64,000 nucleotides of DNA from Membranipora membranacea (Eukaryota; Bryozoa; Gymnolaemata; Cheilostomatida; Membraniporidae): the NCBI GenBank assembly GCA_914767715.1, contig OU612067.1, positions 8,804,001-8,868,000 on the forward strand. The letters run 5' to 3'. The notes below the pieces were generated by a model. It was not told where the DNA came from. It saw nothing but the letters and a program-made list of their open reading frames with translations, and made no database searches. Position numbers and translations under genes: made by a program. Position 1 is the first letter of the stretch. The number at the start of each line of letters is the position of its first letter. Positions 24,001-38,200 of this stretch are shown piece after piece.

Positions 24001-27000
24001 CTATGAAACCTTGAAAATAGAATTAGAAAGGCTGTAAAACCAGCAGAATACAAACCAATATGGGTTAAATATAAAATATAATGATAATAATTATGTCAGA
24101 TACTAAAACATCGGTTCTATGAAATCCTAATGTTCTGTTATTATAACACATTTATGTTATTTATTTATATGACGGTGCTTACTCATGGTAGATTTCAGTC
24201 TTGACAGTGCTTTGTGATTATATTGCAATCATACCTTCTGACTCAATAATTTCAAACAAAAAAGGACCTAGAAAAAGATAGTGTGCTATAACCACAAACA
24301 TAGAATACTAGTTTAAGCGCTCAACCAGTGGCGGGATGGTGGTAGAGGTATTTCATTATCAATGATCAATGATAATGAAATGCCTCTACCAGCATCCCGC
24401 CACCGTTTGAGCACTTAAACTAATAGAATACAAAAGTTTTCATCCTATTATGGCTACATCAATAGAACTGCTGTAATTTGTAAAAGCTTACCATCAGAAA
24501 ACTTAGGGTCGCTGTTGAGGGCAGCCTCCACAATAGTGCCACGGAGGGTGTTCTCAAATCCAATGGAAGGTGTTCTGTATCGGAATGGCTGATTGAATGT
24601 CTCTGTGAGCTTGACGAAACGAGTGGTGTTTGTGTAATCGCTGCGATATGAAAAACAAAAATGAGAGATTAGGTCACATCACAACTGCCCATTCAGTAAT
24701 AGTATTAACCTCCAGAATCTTTCCGTTGATAGTTGTGGTACAGCAACAGATGTGATGAAAAAACTTAACCTGTAAGTTGTAGGAAAATTCGAGGAAAACT
24801 CATTTATGTTATGTTTATGTTACGGAAAGTTCACCAAAAGAACTGCATTGTGGGATAGTTATTAAAGAGAACTATTTTTGTAGGGGGATATAGGACATCA
24901 ATTCCATCTAAAAATATTGACTCTAATAGAAGCTGAGATTCATATGAGCAAATTCCAAGACTGACCTTGATTTTGGCTGATTTCCAAATGGAATTTGCGC
25001 GTGACCGAATCTGAAGGCTGCAGTGCTGAACACGTTTGAGATGGTGATATCAACCTTTGGGTTGTACGGCACATTCAAACCGAGGTTAAGTCTCCATTTC
25101 CTCATTCCAGCTTCTCCAAAGATTGGTGGGAGGTACTCCTTGTAATTTATAGCCTTTGAAAAAGTGGAAGCAAGTCAAACAATCAGTTACAATACAAATT
25201 TAGAGAGGATCAGATTTAATGGTAGAATTTGGACGAAAAAGCAAGCCACAATCCTCACTGATTGATGAGACAAACTAAAGACAGATAGTAGATATAATAG
25301 GTGGAACTATGGTTGGAAGTTCTCAATAATACCCTATCATACCTGAGTGTATTTAGGACCAGCTGAGCTCACTTAAATTTGCAACAGCTTCAGCTATAGT
25401 GAATGTATAAAAACAGCAACAACAATGTCCAAAATTCATTGGCATACTGATAACCACAGGAGAGTAAAATAGTATCCAACGATTTTTTTTCTTCTTAGAA
25501 TTCCAAATGAGTTTAGAGCAGTTATGAAAGCAAGTATTCATAAAGCAAGTAAATGAGATGGATCTGATCCATGTTCTTGATTTTGACTGGAATTTAAGGT
25601 TTGCATTTCATTGTTTGGATTTTTTTAAATGCCCTATTTATAAGATGCGACGGATACCTGGAATTGTGCACCTGTGATCCTTCTAGCTTCCTGATACGCG
25701 AGCTCATCAAGATCTGTGTCAGACAACAGTGGGAAACTTTTGCCAATGACTTGATAGAATGTCTTAGCAATACGGTTGTGCTCTTTGACAAAGAGCTCAT
25801 GGATAGCTGTAAGTCCGGACCACACATTGGATCTCTTATCACCTGAATAAAGACATCCCAAAATTTATATTCACAAATGATAATTACAATAAAATGACAG
25901 GTTGTTGTGTCTGAGAACAGATACTGTTCAAAACCAAAGAACTTGCAAATTGAAGAGAACTTCTGCACAGCTTTGTACAACATAGACTGAGTACTTAACA
26001 TTATCCATATAGCAAAATATTAAGTGTCACCATACGGCAGGTAATGAGGTATAAATCTCAGACTACATGTCGATGTACTGTTTATAACATTTCATATGTG
26101 AATAATTTACCTGCGGCAAAACACCTTCTATCCTGAGTGGCGTATGTTGGTATATTGCAGTCATGAGTCTTTGGTGCATGAGGCTTCTCTATGGGAAGAT
26201 AACCGCCAGCGGAGGTTTTGAGTAGTCCTCCCTGGTAAGATCTCAGAGCCTTAGCTCGCTTCTCATCTGATCCATAGATGGCACTGCCGTCCATTGGTGA
26301 GGTAACGTTGTTCAGCTGCTCGCGCTGGACGAGATAATCTATTGAAAATAAGGACTATGCCCCTTAAGGTGAAAGAGAATCTAAAAGCTGTGAGTTTAGT
26401 AAAAGTAATTTAAAATTAAAAAAACTTTATTTCCAGAAAAACTACAGATTTATTGTAATAATATTTATCTATGGGAATAACTCACCTCCCTCAGTGCACA
26501 TTTAACAACTAGGTGTCGTGCTTTTTTCTCAGGTCAAAACAGTGCTGCACAATATCAATTTCCCGAACAATTACAATATCTATCTTAGGAAAGCTGATCG
26601 CTTCAACATAAATATTGTTAGGCTCAAACATACCGCATTGGTTCTCATCGACAGCCATGGATCTCCTGAGCTCCATGCACGTAGTGTTGATACCAGTCTT
26701 GGTGGACCAGAAGGGATCATCTCTGGGTACAGGGATGGGTATACAGTCATCTGGTCTCTCACTCTTTGGCTTATTACAACATTTCATCTACAACATTTTA
26801 AAAACAATATAGTTTAGGGTAACCTTCTCATGAGGAACATTTAAAATAAATAAATTATAAAATCGTTTCAGGATGATATTACCAGTTATAATAGTGTTAC
26901 ATATATTGGCACATATGAAATATACCGGTGTTGCTTACGGAGTGATGCATCAGGAAATAACTACCCTGCGTAAAATTCAATTTTTCCTTTATTAATTATT

Positions 27001-29015
27001 CTAAATAGACTATTGATGTAATCAATAAGTGATGTATAAGTGTAAAATAAATAAGTGATGATCACTTATGGTCAAAAAAATCAGCCTACAATAGTCATAT
27101 AAACGTTACCATATGTAGTAACAACAAAGTTGGCTGATGTTCAGTTAGAGAAACTGTGATTTTTCCAGTAAAGAATAATGATCTCAACTCAAATATTGAC
27201 TTCAATACATCTCATACTAATCGTTATCCTACTACCTTTGGGATGAGTGGTGTATGCCCGAGATCATGATCGATGAATTGTCCCCACAACATATGCATGT
27301 TAGTAAGTGTCTCAGAGAGGTCCTTGTTAGAAGCCAGCTCGTGGATGGTGGTAGATACTTTCCTTGTGCTGGGTAGAGGTCTACCCTTAACTCCGGTCTC
27401 TCTTATCAGTCCGTCAGTGCCTTTGTATGAAAAGTTGGAGTTTGAATAGAAGATTTGGGCTCATCACCAATTAGTTTTTTCTGATTACACAAAAACGATT
27501 TGTTTTAAATTGTAAAAATCCAGTGTTATAAACATGAACTAAGGGAATTGAAAGTGTTTGTTCAATGTTGTCTAATTAATCATTAGTGAGTAAAATTTAA
27601 GTTTTTTGCCACAATTTTCAAAACAGCAAAACGATGTTAATAATCTCAGTTGTCACTAGTTCTGCCTCTACACACCACGTTCATAGAGTGAAGGAAGAAA
27701 TCTTGCCATAGGTCTGATAGATTGTCCCCATGTTGGATGTTTGAGATTATTACAGGAGCCATCGATGGTACGATAAGAGGCTTGTGGGTTACATTTTATG
27801 TCAATAGGAGCCAACCAGCATTTCTTCGTTGGCTTTTCAGTAGTCACTCCAACTGTAAAGTAAACATAACCACAACTTTAATGGTTGATTGGTAGATAAG
27901 CTGCCGATGAGTGCGTCTGTCAGCTTTCACTAAGATAAAAAGCCGTTCTTGAGAAAAAAGTCAATCATTATCCCCAAAGTCAGATTTGACAATATATAAT
28001 AATAATAAGCATTAAGATTAGCCTGGGCAGGCTGTCGTGTCGGGGGTGCCTGCCCAGGCTACATTAAAGGGCAACCAAGGTTTCACAGCAATGCATTAAT
28101 GGGTAGGAAATGATGTGCTGGGCAGCATCAGCTTTGTGCATTACTCAAAGTAGTTGCTGACTCTAAGCTGGGTAACACTTCAGTTTAGGGGAGGTTCCAA
28201 GACTTTGCTGTAATAATTATAGAGCACAGACTAAATAATAACAGGAACAGGAAACTGCTATGTGGTATTCTCTTTTAGCTGAGTTTGAGTGCCTGATGGA
28301 AGAAATGGTTCACAAGAATTCTGGCTGAATAATCATCCGAATTATATTTTGTCTTTTTCCCCATGCAGAAGGTGCAATCTGCTATTAATCAATGGCCATC
28401 AATGAGAAGTTGTTTGAAACCTTGGTTGCCCTTTAAGATATTATTTTAAAAATTCTGTCCAAAATACAAATTCTGAGTTGAATCTAGCTTTCAGAAGTGC
28501 GTATTAATAATTAACATCTTTACTGCTGTCAGTAAGAAATTCCTGGTTTGGTACCTGCAGCCTGAAGGGTCCTCTTCAGAGATTGGTTAGCTTCAGCTTT
28601 TCTGGCCTGTTTCTTCATTTGTCTTTTATTACTTCTGAATTCGAGGTAAGCTTTCCTGCAAAAGAAGTCAGAAACATAACAAAATAGCACAATATCAGAG
28701 CACAAAATAAGAATGATCATCATCACTGCTTTCTATAATAAAAAAAAACATAAATTAAATATTTTATCCGGGAACAGGTGATTTTTAAGACTTCTATTGC
28801 AATGCACTGCTAGAAGCAAAAACAACCGAATAATTATTTAAAATGGATTTAATTTGAAATAGAACAACAGCTAGACTATTCGTCCTACATCAAATAATAC
28901 AAAAAGCTCACCTGTTGTTTCTCCATCTCCGTTTGTTTGGGCCACCCTGTGATCCATCTACGCAAAAGCACACAATAACCACAAGGGTCAAAGCTACCAA
29001 GATCACCCCTCTCAT
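21023..29015 (-). CDS. secreted animal haem peroxidase (peroxidasin/myeloperoxidase superfamily), 668 aa, complete
   Basis: Thirteen exons in coding order: 29015-28912, 28655-28555, 27852-27676, 27420-27236, 26787-26634, 26338-26111, 25842-25658, 25153-24966, 24640-24492, 23941-23855, 23236-23080, 21724-21571 and 21160-21023. All phases agree, giving 669 codons including the stop. A signal peptide (VILVALTLVVIVCF core, residues 1 to about 24) precedes a basic propeptide-like stretch, then the peroxidase domain. Landmarks are YRTIDGSCNN, WGQFIDHDLGHTP (Asp178, distal His179, Ca-binding Asp180), REQLNNVTSPMDGSAIYGS, LTAIHELFVKEHNRIA, FRFGHAQI (proximal His429) and NNQRGREHGIPPYNEWR. The family uses H2O2 to oxidise halides, tyrosines or other donors, in the extracellular space or in granules. 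The residue expected to be the second haem-ester glutamate is Val323 (GDKRSNVW), so haem attachment may differ. There are no Ig or LRR domains, so it is not a full peroxidasin. Confidence 0.95.
23495..23521. repeat. (AT)n / (GTAT)n microsatellite
   Basis: An uninterrupted TA dinucleotide run followed by gtatgtata lies within intron 10 of the peroxidase gene. Confidence 0.8.
24309..24422. mobile_element. 114-bp foldback element, family A, with perfect 9-bp target duplication
   Basis: Arms of about 50 bp begin TAGTTTAAGCGCTCAA and end TTGAGCACTTAAACTA. The inner arms are GTGGCGGGATG, then GGTAGAGG, then ATTTCATTATCA. The direct repeat ATAGAATAC flanks the element at 24300-24308 and 24423-24431. 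It lies in intron 9 of the peroxidase gene. A relative is at 63013-63166. Confidence 0.9.
28019..28061. mobile_element. 43-bp foldback element, family B
   Basis: Perfect 14-bp arms TAGCCTGGGCAGGC and GCCTGCCCAGGCTA surround a 15-bp loop. The flanks CATTAAGAT and CATTAAAGG are an imperfect 9-bp direct repeat. It lies in an intron of the peroxidase gene. Confidence 0.7.
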
Positions 29016-29278
29016 GATCCACACACGCTTGATATGGAGTATATACTGTCACACGCAGTAGGGCATACTGAATATTCCTACCTCGTAATCTAGAGTTTAT
29101 ACTTGGCCTGACGGTCAAAAGGTTATGCAAACTATCAATTACAGAGTCACGGGCTTTTAGCCTCATCTCTGATAATAGTCCTATTATCTACTTGACTGCT
29201 CAAAGGTCCCAATTAGATTTTATAAAAACGCCCTATGTAGATTTGGTAATTTTTTGCTCTTTTGTCACCAAATCAATA
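29016..29278. promoter_or_regulatory. upstream region of the peroxidase gene (possibly bidirectional)
   Basis: This 263-bp stretch lies between the peroxidase ATG (minus, 29015) and a candidate plus-strand ATG at 29279. It should contain the peroxidase promoter and 5'UTR. No clear TATA or other core element is recognisable, so the call rests on position only. Confidence 0.35.
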
Positions 29279-29780
29279 ATGGCTAGGTGGAGGTGCGCTA
29301 ATCCTATAATTGTTGAATGGTGCATAGATAGATTGATCGAATTTAATAATAAGTCTTACTATGAGAAATTGATGTATTTGTCCTCAAGGTTTGTGGACAT
29401 TTACCAAGTCCGTTTACGGGGAAATCGCTTGAGTTTTCCTTGGTCTTAATCTAGCCATCCCCCATCCCAGCTAATGTATCGACATTTACAAAAAATGGAG
29501 CAGGCAAATATAAATAGTGGCTCAAATTCTAATCTCTTGGACAGTGATTGCAACAACAAGTTAGCTACATTTAGAGAGAGCTGTTTAGAAGGTAAATAAT
29601 TTATGCCTGGAGTTGTGGACCTTTATTCATTGTGGGGATAATTAATGTGGATTACTCAATTTTGATATAAAGTCATGAAATTGTTGCCACAATCAAATGA
29701 GATTTTTGATTATTTTTTGCAATGGTGAAGAGTTTCCGTATCACATTTTAGCAGATGTAAAGCCGATGTACCAGTCATAA
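29279..29780 (+). CDS. candidate small protein of unknown family (weak)
   Basis: Possible exons are 29279-29388, 29455-29591 and 29752-29780, with matching phases (2, 1) and GT..AG borders. They would encode about 91 residues. The first part is helix-prone (PIIVEWCIDRLIEF, then YYEKLMYLSS), the middle is Asn/Ser-rich, and the end is ADVKPMYQS. The first intron would be only 66 bp. Reading through it gives an alternative ending (RFVDIYQVRLRGN) that also looks plausible. No family is recognised. It may be chance open sequence or a fragment of a longer gene. Confidence 0.3.
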
Positions 29781-32211
29781 TACAAGATACACCCATGCTG
29801 CCTACAGAGCCTCACAGAACCACACAACGGTCAGCATCATCCAGAGGAGTTAAGTACCCCAAGGAGGAAAAGTTCACCTTATCGCACAGGGTTGTTATTG
29901 CTACAGAATATTCACTCACCCTCATTACATTGAAGCCTATGAACTTTGACCTAATATTTAGTCACCCCCAAACTTAATGAGCTCTAGCTAATAATATTTA
30001 CTCCTCTGTGGAATGCTGACCACAGATTTACAGTAAAGGTATTCCCTACATTACACAACTACATGAGCTAAAACAATTTTTTGTGTGTTGGAATATGCGA
30101 CGTGTACAAACAATCTCTTGGGTCTCCAATATCTTTGCTCGTAAAAAACTCACTTTTTCAGGCTGTTAGGACATTACGTCATACAGCTAGGTAAGTTCAC
30201 TTCATATTCCGGAAGTACTGAGTCCTTTCAGCTTAAAATAGTTTGAATAGTGGATTTTTGAGGTTACAAGGATCAGACCCACACATAATAATACTATCCT
30301 TACTGGGAAGGTTATTATATTATTGTTACCTGTACGTGTCAGACATCGGGATAACTGTTATATATAATCTCGTTATTGATTAACTCTCCGGTGCCTATTG
30401 CTATAAATTACATAACATTATTTATGATTGTAATCCTTTATCATTAATAACCTATAATAAGCGCATTTTTATGACATAATGGTCAGTTCCACATTTTTTC
30501 CATGAGTACTTTTTCACACACAGAGCACTTTTAATTGATAGTTATTGATCCACATCTGCTAGCGTGACCAGAGACAATAGATATTTATCTACACTCTTTG
30601 GTATGACCAGAAGTTCTGCTCTACTTTTTTCAATTTTCCGGAGAATTTGTTGCGTGGATATAATCAATCTTCTTTAGGCGGTTACTACTTAATAAAATGT
30701 AAACCCCTCCCAGTATCCTGCCGAGCAATGAAAGTCAACTACAAATAAAACCGATTTCAAGACAAAGCGTACTATATAACAACAAAATAAAAAAGACGGG
30801 ATCGTTAAGATAAATCAAGGGGATTTAGAATGTTCCGTGAAAGCTAATCGGCAACTAATCCTCGGATTAACAAAAGATTGCCGAGTGAAAGTATTCGAAC
30901 CTGATGAGAGTAGAAAAGTTTCCCAGCAAAGCTTATAACCGCAGCTTCCATTTGATGTCACGCAAACTAATCATAAGCTATTTGCCCTCTGCAAAAGCAG
31001 GAGGTGATGACAAAACCAAAAGTATTATGAATGTCCCATTAGTAACAAAGGGAGGTAACTCATACTGGAGACTAATAGTCATGAACTATAAATAAACAAC
31101 AGATGGCCGAGTAACCGGAGAATCGTCATGCTAAAGTAGAACAAGTCTGTTACCTCTGGGGCCAGAGTGGTATTGCAAAAACTGCTGGCCAAATCTCAAC
31201 CCTTGAACAACAACGCTTTTGTCTGGCCAATATGTCATACAAAAAGCAAATATAATGCAAGGAATTAAGTCTTTGGCCAGGTGTGAGCAGCTCAATCCAA
31301 TCACGTTGACTGACTGCTTTAAGGGCACAGATTGCTCTGATAAGCCCGGTATATGCTAGGGTTGTCAGACCTTTCTAATTTGGTTAAGGTTCTCCGACAA
31401 TTTTAGTTCCTCTAGTTTGGATTACTTCCTACTGCTATTGATACCCGAGTCAAGACTCAAGTCATATCAAAGTTACATTTAGGAATCAATACACGATTAT
31501 CAGACTAAAAGTTTATATTGTTTTAGTATTTATTTTGATCATCATTGTTAGAAGACAGTAAGGCACAAACTTGACTGGAACACGATTAAACGTTCACCTA
31601 GTAAAGGCACATAATTATGTGATTCGATAAAAACGAAAAAATTGATTCCACAATATTATCTAAAAATCTAATGTCTAAATATGTATGAAAGACAGGTTGC
31701 AATACCAAATCACAACCCTGGAAGCAATCGACTTTGACAAATCAAATCTGTCAGCAAAACTTTACTGAGCAAAGAATACTGCAGCTGCATTTATCCAACA
31801 AAAAATACTGTAGGAACAGACTTTGGACTACAGCATAGCACTTTGGAGTTTTGATACCTACTTAAAAAACTTTGGTTGCATCACATAAAAATAATATTTA
31901 CAAGCATGAGCACCAGATGCAGTGACGCATAATGACTTAAAGAAGCACATCTCTTTTTCAGAAACGTGGAAAAACGGATAGACATACAAATAAATTAAGT
32001 AATAATATTTCATCGGTATAAAAAGGTTAAAAATGGATTAGGATATCATATAAGTATACAAAACATACCCACCATGGTATTTTGACTGATATGTACATGG
32101 TGTGTAAAATGATACCAAAAAATGATTGACATTGCAGTATTATAATTGTTGATGATGTCACCAGGCCAGTATAAATAAAGTTAAAAAGTTGATCAGCTGT
32201 ATTAGGAGCGG
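29781..32211. other. intergenic region between the peroxidase side and the matrix-protein gene
   Basis: About 2.4 kb, AT-rich. A frame open from about 29752 to 29890 (with HRTTQRSASSRG) does not connect in phase with the candidate gene upstream. A 63-codon open frame at 30904-31095 has no motif. I see no convincing exon, RNA gene or hairpin element. Confidence 0.5.
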
Positions 32212-35200
32212 CTAACTCTCTCCTGACGACTCCTCATCACAATTTGTATAGTCTGGGATGGTTTTCATTATAGGTTTTTGCTCGTAGGTTATTCTGAAAA
32301 AAAACAACCAGAATTCTATTAATATTTGAATATTGTCGTTTGCGTTTTATCAGTTTGCTTATGTTGATAGAACATTTTAGCGGTGAACTTTCTTCAACCA
32401 AAGTACAATATTGCTAAGTTTTTTTTACATTTAGGTAGAGCATTGAGGTGTTATGAAATCCTCAACACTTGTATCAACTTTTCATCAGTGATTCCAGGTT
32501 CACAAACAGATACAGGCCTACCAAAATGTATTATACTTCGCATGGAACCCAAGGTTATGGTTATGTCTCTGATATCTAATTAGAAATAGTCTGTCAAAAT
32601 AATAAGTAGTGAATAAATAGATGCTTACCCGTCGGGTACACGACACCGTCCATGTGGGGACGAGTCACACGGTACTAGTTTATAGCTTGTCTTCCTCACT
32701 TTTTTGACCTCATACTCCAACTTAATTTTATACTTTTTGCATTTTCTATAACAGAAAGACAGAGATTGATTATAGTTTAATGGTATAATTATGATTATGA
32801 CGTAGATGTAGATCTAGGATACTTAGTGGGGCGGAGTATGGTGTCGATGCACCACAAAGCACTCTGTTTGAGTGTTTTGGATCAGCTGCTATGTTATTGC
32901 ATAATAGTGGGAAACCAAAAATAACAATTAACTGTCATGTTGATTAATTGAAAAGTTCCTCCCAAGATGTTTTGGATGAAGTTGTAAAAATAGAAAGCAA
33001 TTGTGAGGTTCAGGGTTAACCTAACAATAGCTGCGGGTTAACTCAAGTTTAAGTTGTATTTTTTATGTATGGAAAATCTCAAAACATGCCACTTAATTTT
33101 TGGATTAAATTTTCTAGTAATATATATAGCCTTGTCACAAAGTACACTTTTGTTTTTTAACCCTGTGGGCCATCATGACAAGGCTACATAATATATGCAG
33201 GATTAAATTGCGTGAAACCGAAAGTCACGACAGGTAAATTAGTCACTGGGTCTTAAATCTGATTGGTTAAATGGTTAGCCAATCACAACGCAGATCTCAT
33301 CACAATGACTGACACTTTTAATCCTTTCGCTTCAAATGGTTTTTAGACAATATAGGATTAGCGGCCCTAATTAAGGTATTCAAACCATTGATCACCGAAG
33401 ATTAAGACTAGAGTTATATGTACCTGGCAATCAACAGGGTGATGTGAAAACAAGGATATTCGCAAAAAAAATGAATCCAAAAGAAGAAGGGAGGTTTTTG
33501 ATGGTTCGCCGCATAATGATTAATGTATTTTGATTATCCCATAGACCTTACAATTTGTTCCCCTCCAAGTTTGTTTAAAATTTGCATACATGAACACAAA
33601 ATATTGACAAAAGACTGAGAGTTGTTAAATAAAGTTCATACTAAAGTTTTTAACTCTTAACTCACCTGTATTCGCAGTGTAATCCGAACCATCCTTGTGG
33701 ACAATAACATTTATCATATCCGATACATTTCCCTACATTCTGGCATGGATTCTTTGTGCATAGGCTATCCTCAACTTCTACAAAATAAAGATATGTTATT
33801 GATTAGCAAAGCAGGCCATGGATCAAAATACGTAGTGTAGTTTCTATAGCAGGGGATAACCATTATGAATTTTTGTGAGATACTTTTAAAACCTATTTTT
33901 TTCCGAGTGCTGATGGAATGAGATAGATGAATCGGACTAACTGAACTCCTATTGAACCATTCTTGCAATACTTGAAAGGATCAATTTTTATTTTATGAGG
34001 AAAGTGAAACAGAGGATTGCCCTGGGATTTTTTATTTCCTATTCACCAACACTGTCAATATTAATTGAATTAATTGCAATAAAATTCCAATTAAAATTCA
34101 TTAATTTGTATTTTTATTTTAATTCCTTCATCACAATAAGCGCAGTTTAGTTTAAGATGGTGAATTAACCAAATTGCAACGGAGATAAGACGTTGTAATC
34201 CGACCGCATCCCCATCCTCGAAAGACAGAGCCATAGACATGGACCCAAACACTGCTTTTCCTTTAATGGCAGGATTATCTTTCTAATGCATATCTTAATT
34301 TCATATTTTCAGCGACTAATAGCTAAAATGCGGTATGTTACAACCGCTTAAACTGCTTCTGAAACGCCTATTAAAATAGAAAACGGAACTAAACCAAGTG
34401 ACAAGTTGCTATTAGGAAATTTAGCTATCAATTAAGGCAGCAGAAATAAGTTGCAACATACTAGTTGCAGTCCTTATTCAAGTGAACATCATCATCTAAG
34501 AGCCTTGGTTTCAAAGTTCTGGCACTTGAATGATAATGCTAACCAAAAGGGAACTGGGGTGTATATTTCCACTCTTGCCCTAATCCAAGTTAATTGGAGA
34601 ATTATTATGTGATTTACTGGCAACAGGAGGTTCAATCTTTGAACGTAAGTGAACTTCCGAAAGGAATTGACATTGAGGAATATCAGAGTGATTGATTTTT
34701 GGCCGTTTTAAAACTTCATTGAAAGTTGATTGCTCTACGTGGAAGAATTGTTAACCTACTTCTATGAATGTCTGTGAAAGTAGGCTAAAAGGCAAGAGGA
34801 TGTCCAAGTTAATGTCCGAAACAAATCGAAAGTGAACATCCAGCATGATTGATTCTTGCTTGTTTAATATAGTTTGTTGCAGCATTTGATTGGCTAAGCC
34901 AGGATTATCTTTGACCGATTTTAAATTTCAATTTCCGTCCGGGTCAATATCTCTTGAGTCTTGGACAACTATGGGTTGAGGTAGAAAACCGCTGCCCACA
35001 ATTACCTTTTCCACGTCAGACCTAGACTTGTGGGGAGGCAGAAATCATTATTGCCTTCCAGAAACAGGGCGCCACGTCAAACCTTAATCCTATTTTGTTT
35101 ATGGTCTGGCTATCCAATGGGGTCAGCCACTCTTTCAGTGAATTGAGGGTAATTATTGATTATGGTTATTCCAGGTATTTCAATAAGTTTTAGCTTTAAA

Positions 35201-38200
35201 ACTAAATTAAAATTTCAAAATTAAAATTAAAACTTTGTTATTCATAAAATTGGAAATGCTAGGTCTTTTGGTTCTTGTTAGTAGACTTACTGTATTGACA
35301 TATCTGGCCGGTATAACCATCTGGGCAGGTACACTGTTTGCTCCTCCTGTCACAAACTCCTCCATTTCTGCAGTTACCACAGGAATCTATAACAGACATG
35401 TAATGTTCATATTACACCATAGTATCTCCTGATACAAATAAAACTTTAGTTTAGCCTGATTCTTATATATTTATTTTCTTTTTGCTTTTACCTTACTCAA
35501 GGAGGCTTCTTTTTGGCAATATTATGCACCTAGTAAAATATTTAGTTCATGTAAACATCTCAGGAGAAAAGGTTTTGCTGTTTAGTAAGAAACAGAAGAT
35601 TGGGCTGCCCCTAAAGAGGGACGCAAGTTGCCCTAAATCCTCATACTCAGAAAGTGAGATATCCTAGAAAACTAGAATGCATCCTAGAGAAGACCCCCTA
35701 ATCGTGGGTGTGCAGCAAGCTGCCAAAACTGAACTGGCACTAATCGGCCATTGGCAGTGACACTTTGATCTTAGCCAATAGGCCGAGAAGCGAGAAAAGG
35801 TTTTAGAATTAAACAAACATGACTTCATTCTATTACAGTTTTGCAACTGGTGTATAGAACAATTTACAACAGCATCAACATGACGCACCCTTTTTAAAAT
35901 TGATGACGGAGTTGATTTGGTTGAAGTCTTACCTGATTCACAGCTTTTCCCACTAAAACCCTTTTTACATTTGCAGACATTTCCTGTTTTACACCTTCCT
36001 CCGTTTAGACATCCGCCTTCACACACAGGAGCTAAATAAGATAAAAATGTACAAGGGTGAGCAAATCCAAAGACCTCTCACTATCATTGGTATGCAGTTA
36101 TTCTATTGTAATAAGGAATTTTAACAATTTTATCTGATTTTGAATAGAACCTACTGTTTTGGCAGCCAATATCTGATTAAGCCACCAACCATAGCAGTCC
36201 CTCAGAAGTATAATGACTGACAGACACAAAGAAACATAACGTTATGTCTTTACTACTAGGTAAGGTTATATCTGGCAGTGGTATGTACTATTTACCTTGT
36301 TTATGGCAGCGCGAGCCTCTCCAGCCAGGTAAACATTCGCATTTGTTGCCTTTTACACATTGTCCACCATTCTTACATTGTCTAGTGCATCCTGAAACTA
36401 GATTAAAACCCATCATTAGTCATACCATCTAAAAAGTACCTCGGTTCGTTGGCCATGAGGAAATGACCACTGGTCAAGATATATGTAGTAATGGTCAAAC
36501 AGGAAACCACACTATAGCCCCAACTCAAGTTATCTACACGCAATAGGAAACGTTATGTAATAGTTACGAGGAGGTGGAGAAGTTGTAAAAAGCGTTTATG
36601 CAAATTTACTACCCGTAGACCACACAGGTGGGCAAATAGCTCTTACTCAATGCCTTAATCAATTCTTACGCATTGACAATCAGTTTTATAAACATTGTCT
36701 CTGTGCATAAGTCTGGAATCATCCGTCAATATAAGTCAGCTGTTAACCTAATTTCTGCCAAATCAGGCATATTTCCCAATTTTTCTTTCATTCAAATTTC
36801 TTTCAGCCAAGTCAAATGTAATTCACATTCCCATACTGATCTATTATTGTTTGAAAGTCAGCACTTTTACCTTGACGTAAGCCAAGGTCTCTGTGTTTAT
36901 TATGTTAATGTTGACTTCTAGTGAAAGCAATTTTGGCATTGGCTAGCAAAGGTACTGAATTCTGTGCCCGTGTCCAGGAATGTTTCTTATTTTCTACTAA
37001 TGTTGAAAGGACAGCTAGTTGCACCACCATCAGCAACAAGGGGTGAATCAGTTGTACCTTTGTAGCAATTGTGACCACAAGTTAAGCAAAGAAAGTCTTA
37101 GCTTAGCTTTTGAGCTGGCTATACATGACACATGCGTTTTGGTAGAGCGGAACAGTAGCCATCGCTAGGCGCATAGAAGACATTGCAAAATAAGAAAGTG
37201 TTTGGGGATTAAAATTACTTGAATACATTTAAAATAGTAATTATTAGACAAGCTTGAGAGTGATGATTGATTCCCAAGAGCCTAGCAACATTGCCGAGTC
37301 ACCCGAGAGGTAAGAGACTCATCATCTCAACAAAACTCTCCAGTGCTTTCCCATTCATCACTTAATTATTTCTACTCTCATTAATGGTGAAATGTAATAG
37401 ACAAAAAATAGCATGGTGGGTATAGCACTTCCGGCCGTAGAGCTTGTGTTCACGATATGGTATGCATGTATACAGACATTGGAGTGGGAGGAAAGGTTAG
37501 GGCTAACCTATTGATAGTTCAAGTACTGCACCTGTGGTGGCATCACTCAGCCAATCAGATGATATGAATCACAGCAAATTTACCATACCTCAAAATAGTT
37601 ACAAAGTTTAATGTTTGTTTTCGGAATTGTTTGCTGGGTTCTCTTTTTAATTTTTTTACCGAATAAAACCACTTTATGCTAATAAATGACATTTTATATT
37701 CTAATAAATTGTTTTTCACTTTCATCGAGGTACAGCTTTTCGCTTTTAATCAATTAGATGATCGGTGATCAATTTTCCAGCAAAGGCTATGTCAAATTTT
37801 TATGACTTTCAAACAAATTGTTACCGCCAAAAACCAGAATTTGCATGAATTATATCATAAAAACAAGTCAACTTTGTTTTGGTGTTCCCTTTACATAACT
37901 CAAAACCAAGGCGTGTTTACCACAAGGTAGCTTCCATACTTTCTATGTGTCAGCGAGATTTTATTAAACCTACTAGCCAGCAACTTAGTTCCGGAACAAA
38001 ATAAAGTCTGATTTGTAAGAAAATGGCCGCAAAAAATAAAACACTTATGGTAGTCATTACCGCTAACTCTTGAGATTTAAATTATAGTTTTTTACAATTG
38101 TTCTTACACAACGCTGACACGAAAGTGGTGAAACGTGAGATATCAGAACTTGTGGCAAGCAAAGTCAACAAGTGCAAGCATATCATGGCCCTGAGTTATT

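Noticed and set aside
25594-26001. 135-codon minus-strand open frame overlapping a peroxidase exon
   Set aside because: It is in a different frame from the peroxidase exon 25842-25658, which has the conserved motif and correct splice sites.
30904-31095. 63-codon plus-strand open frame
   Set aside because: No homology motif, no splice context and composition like its surroundings.
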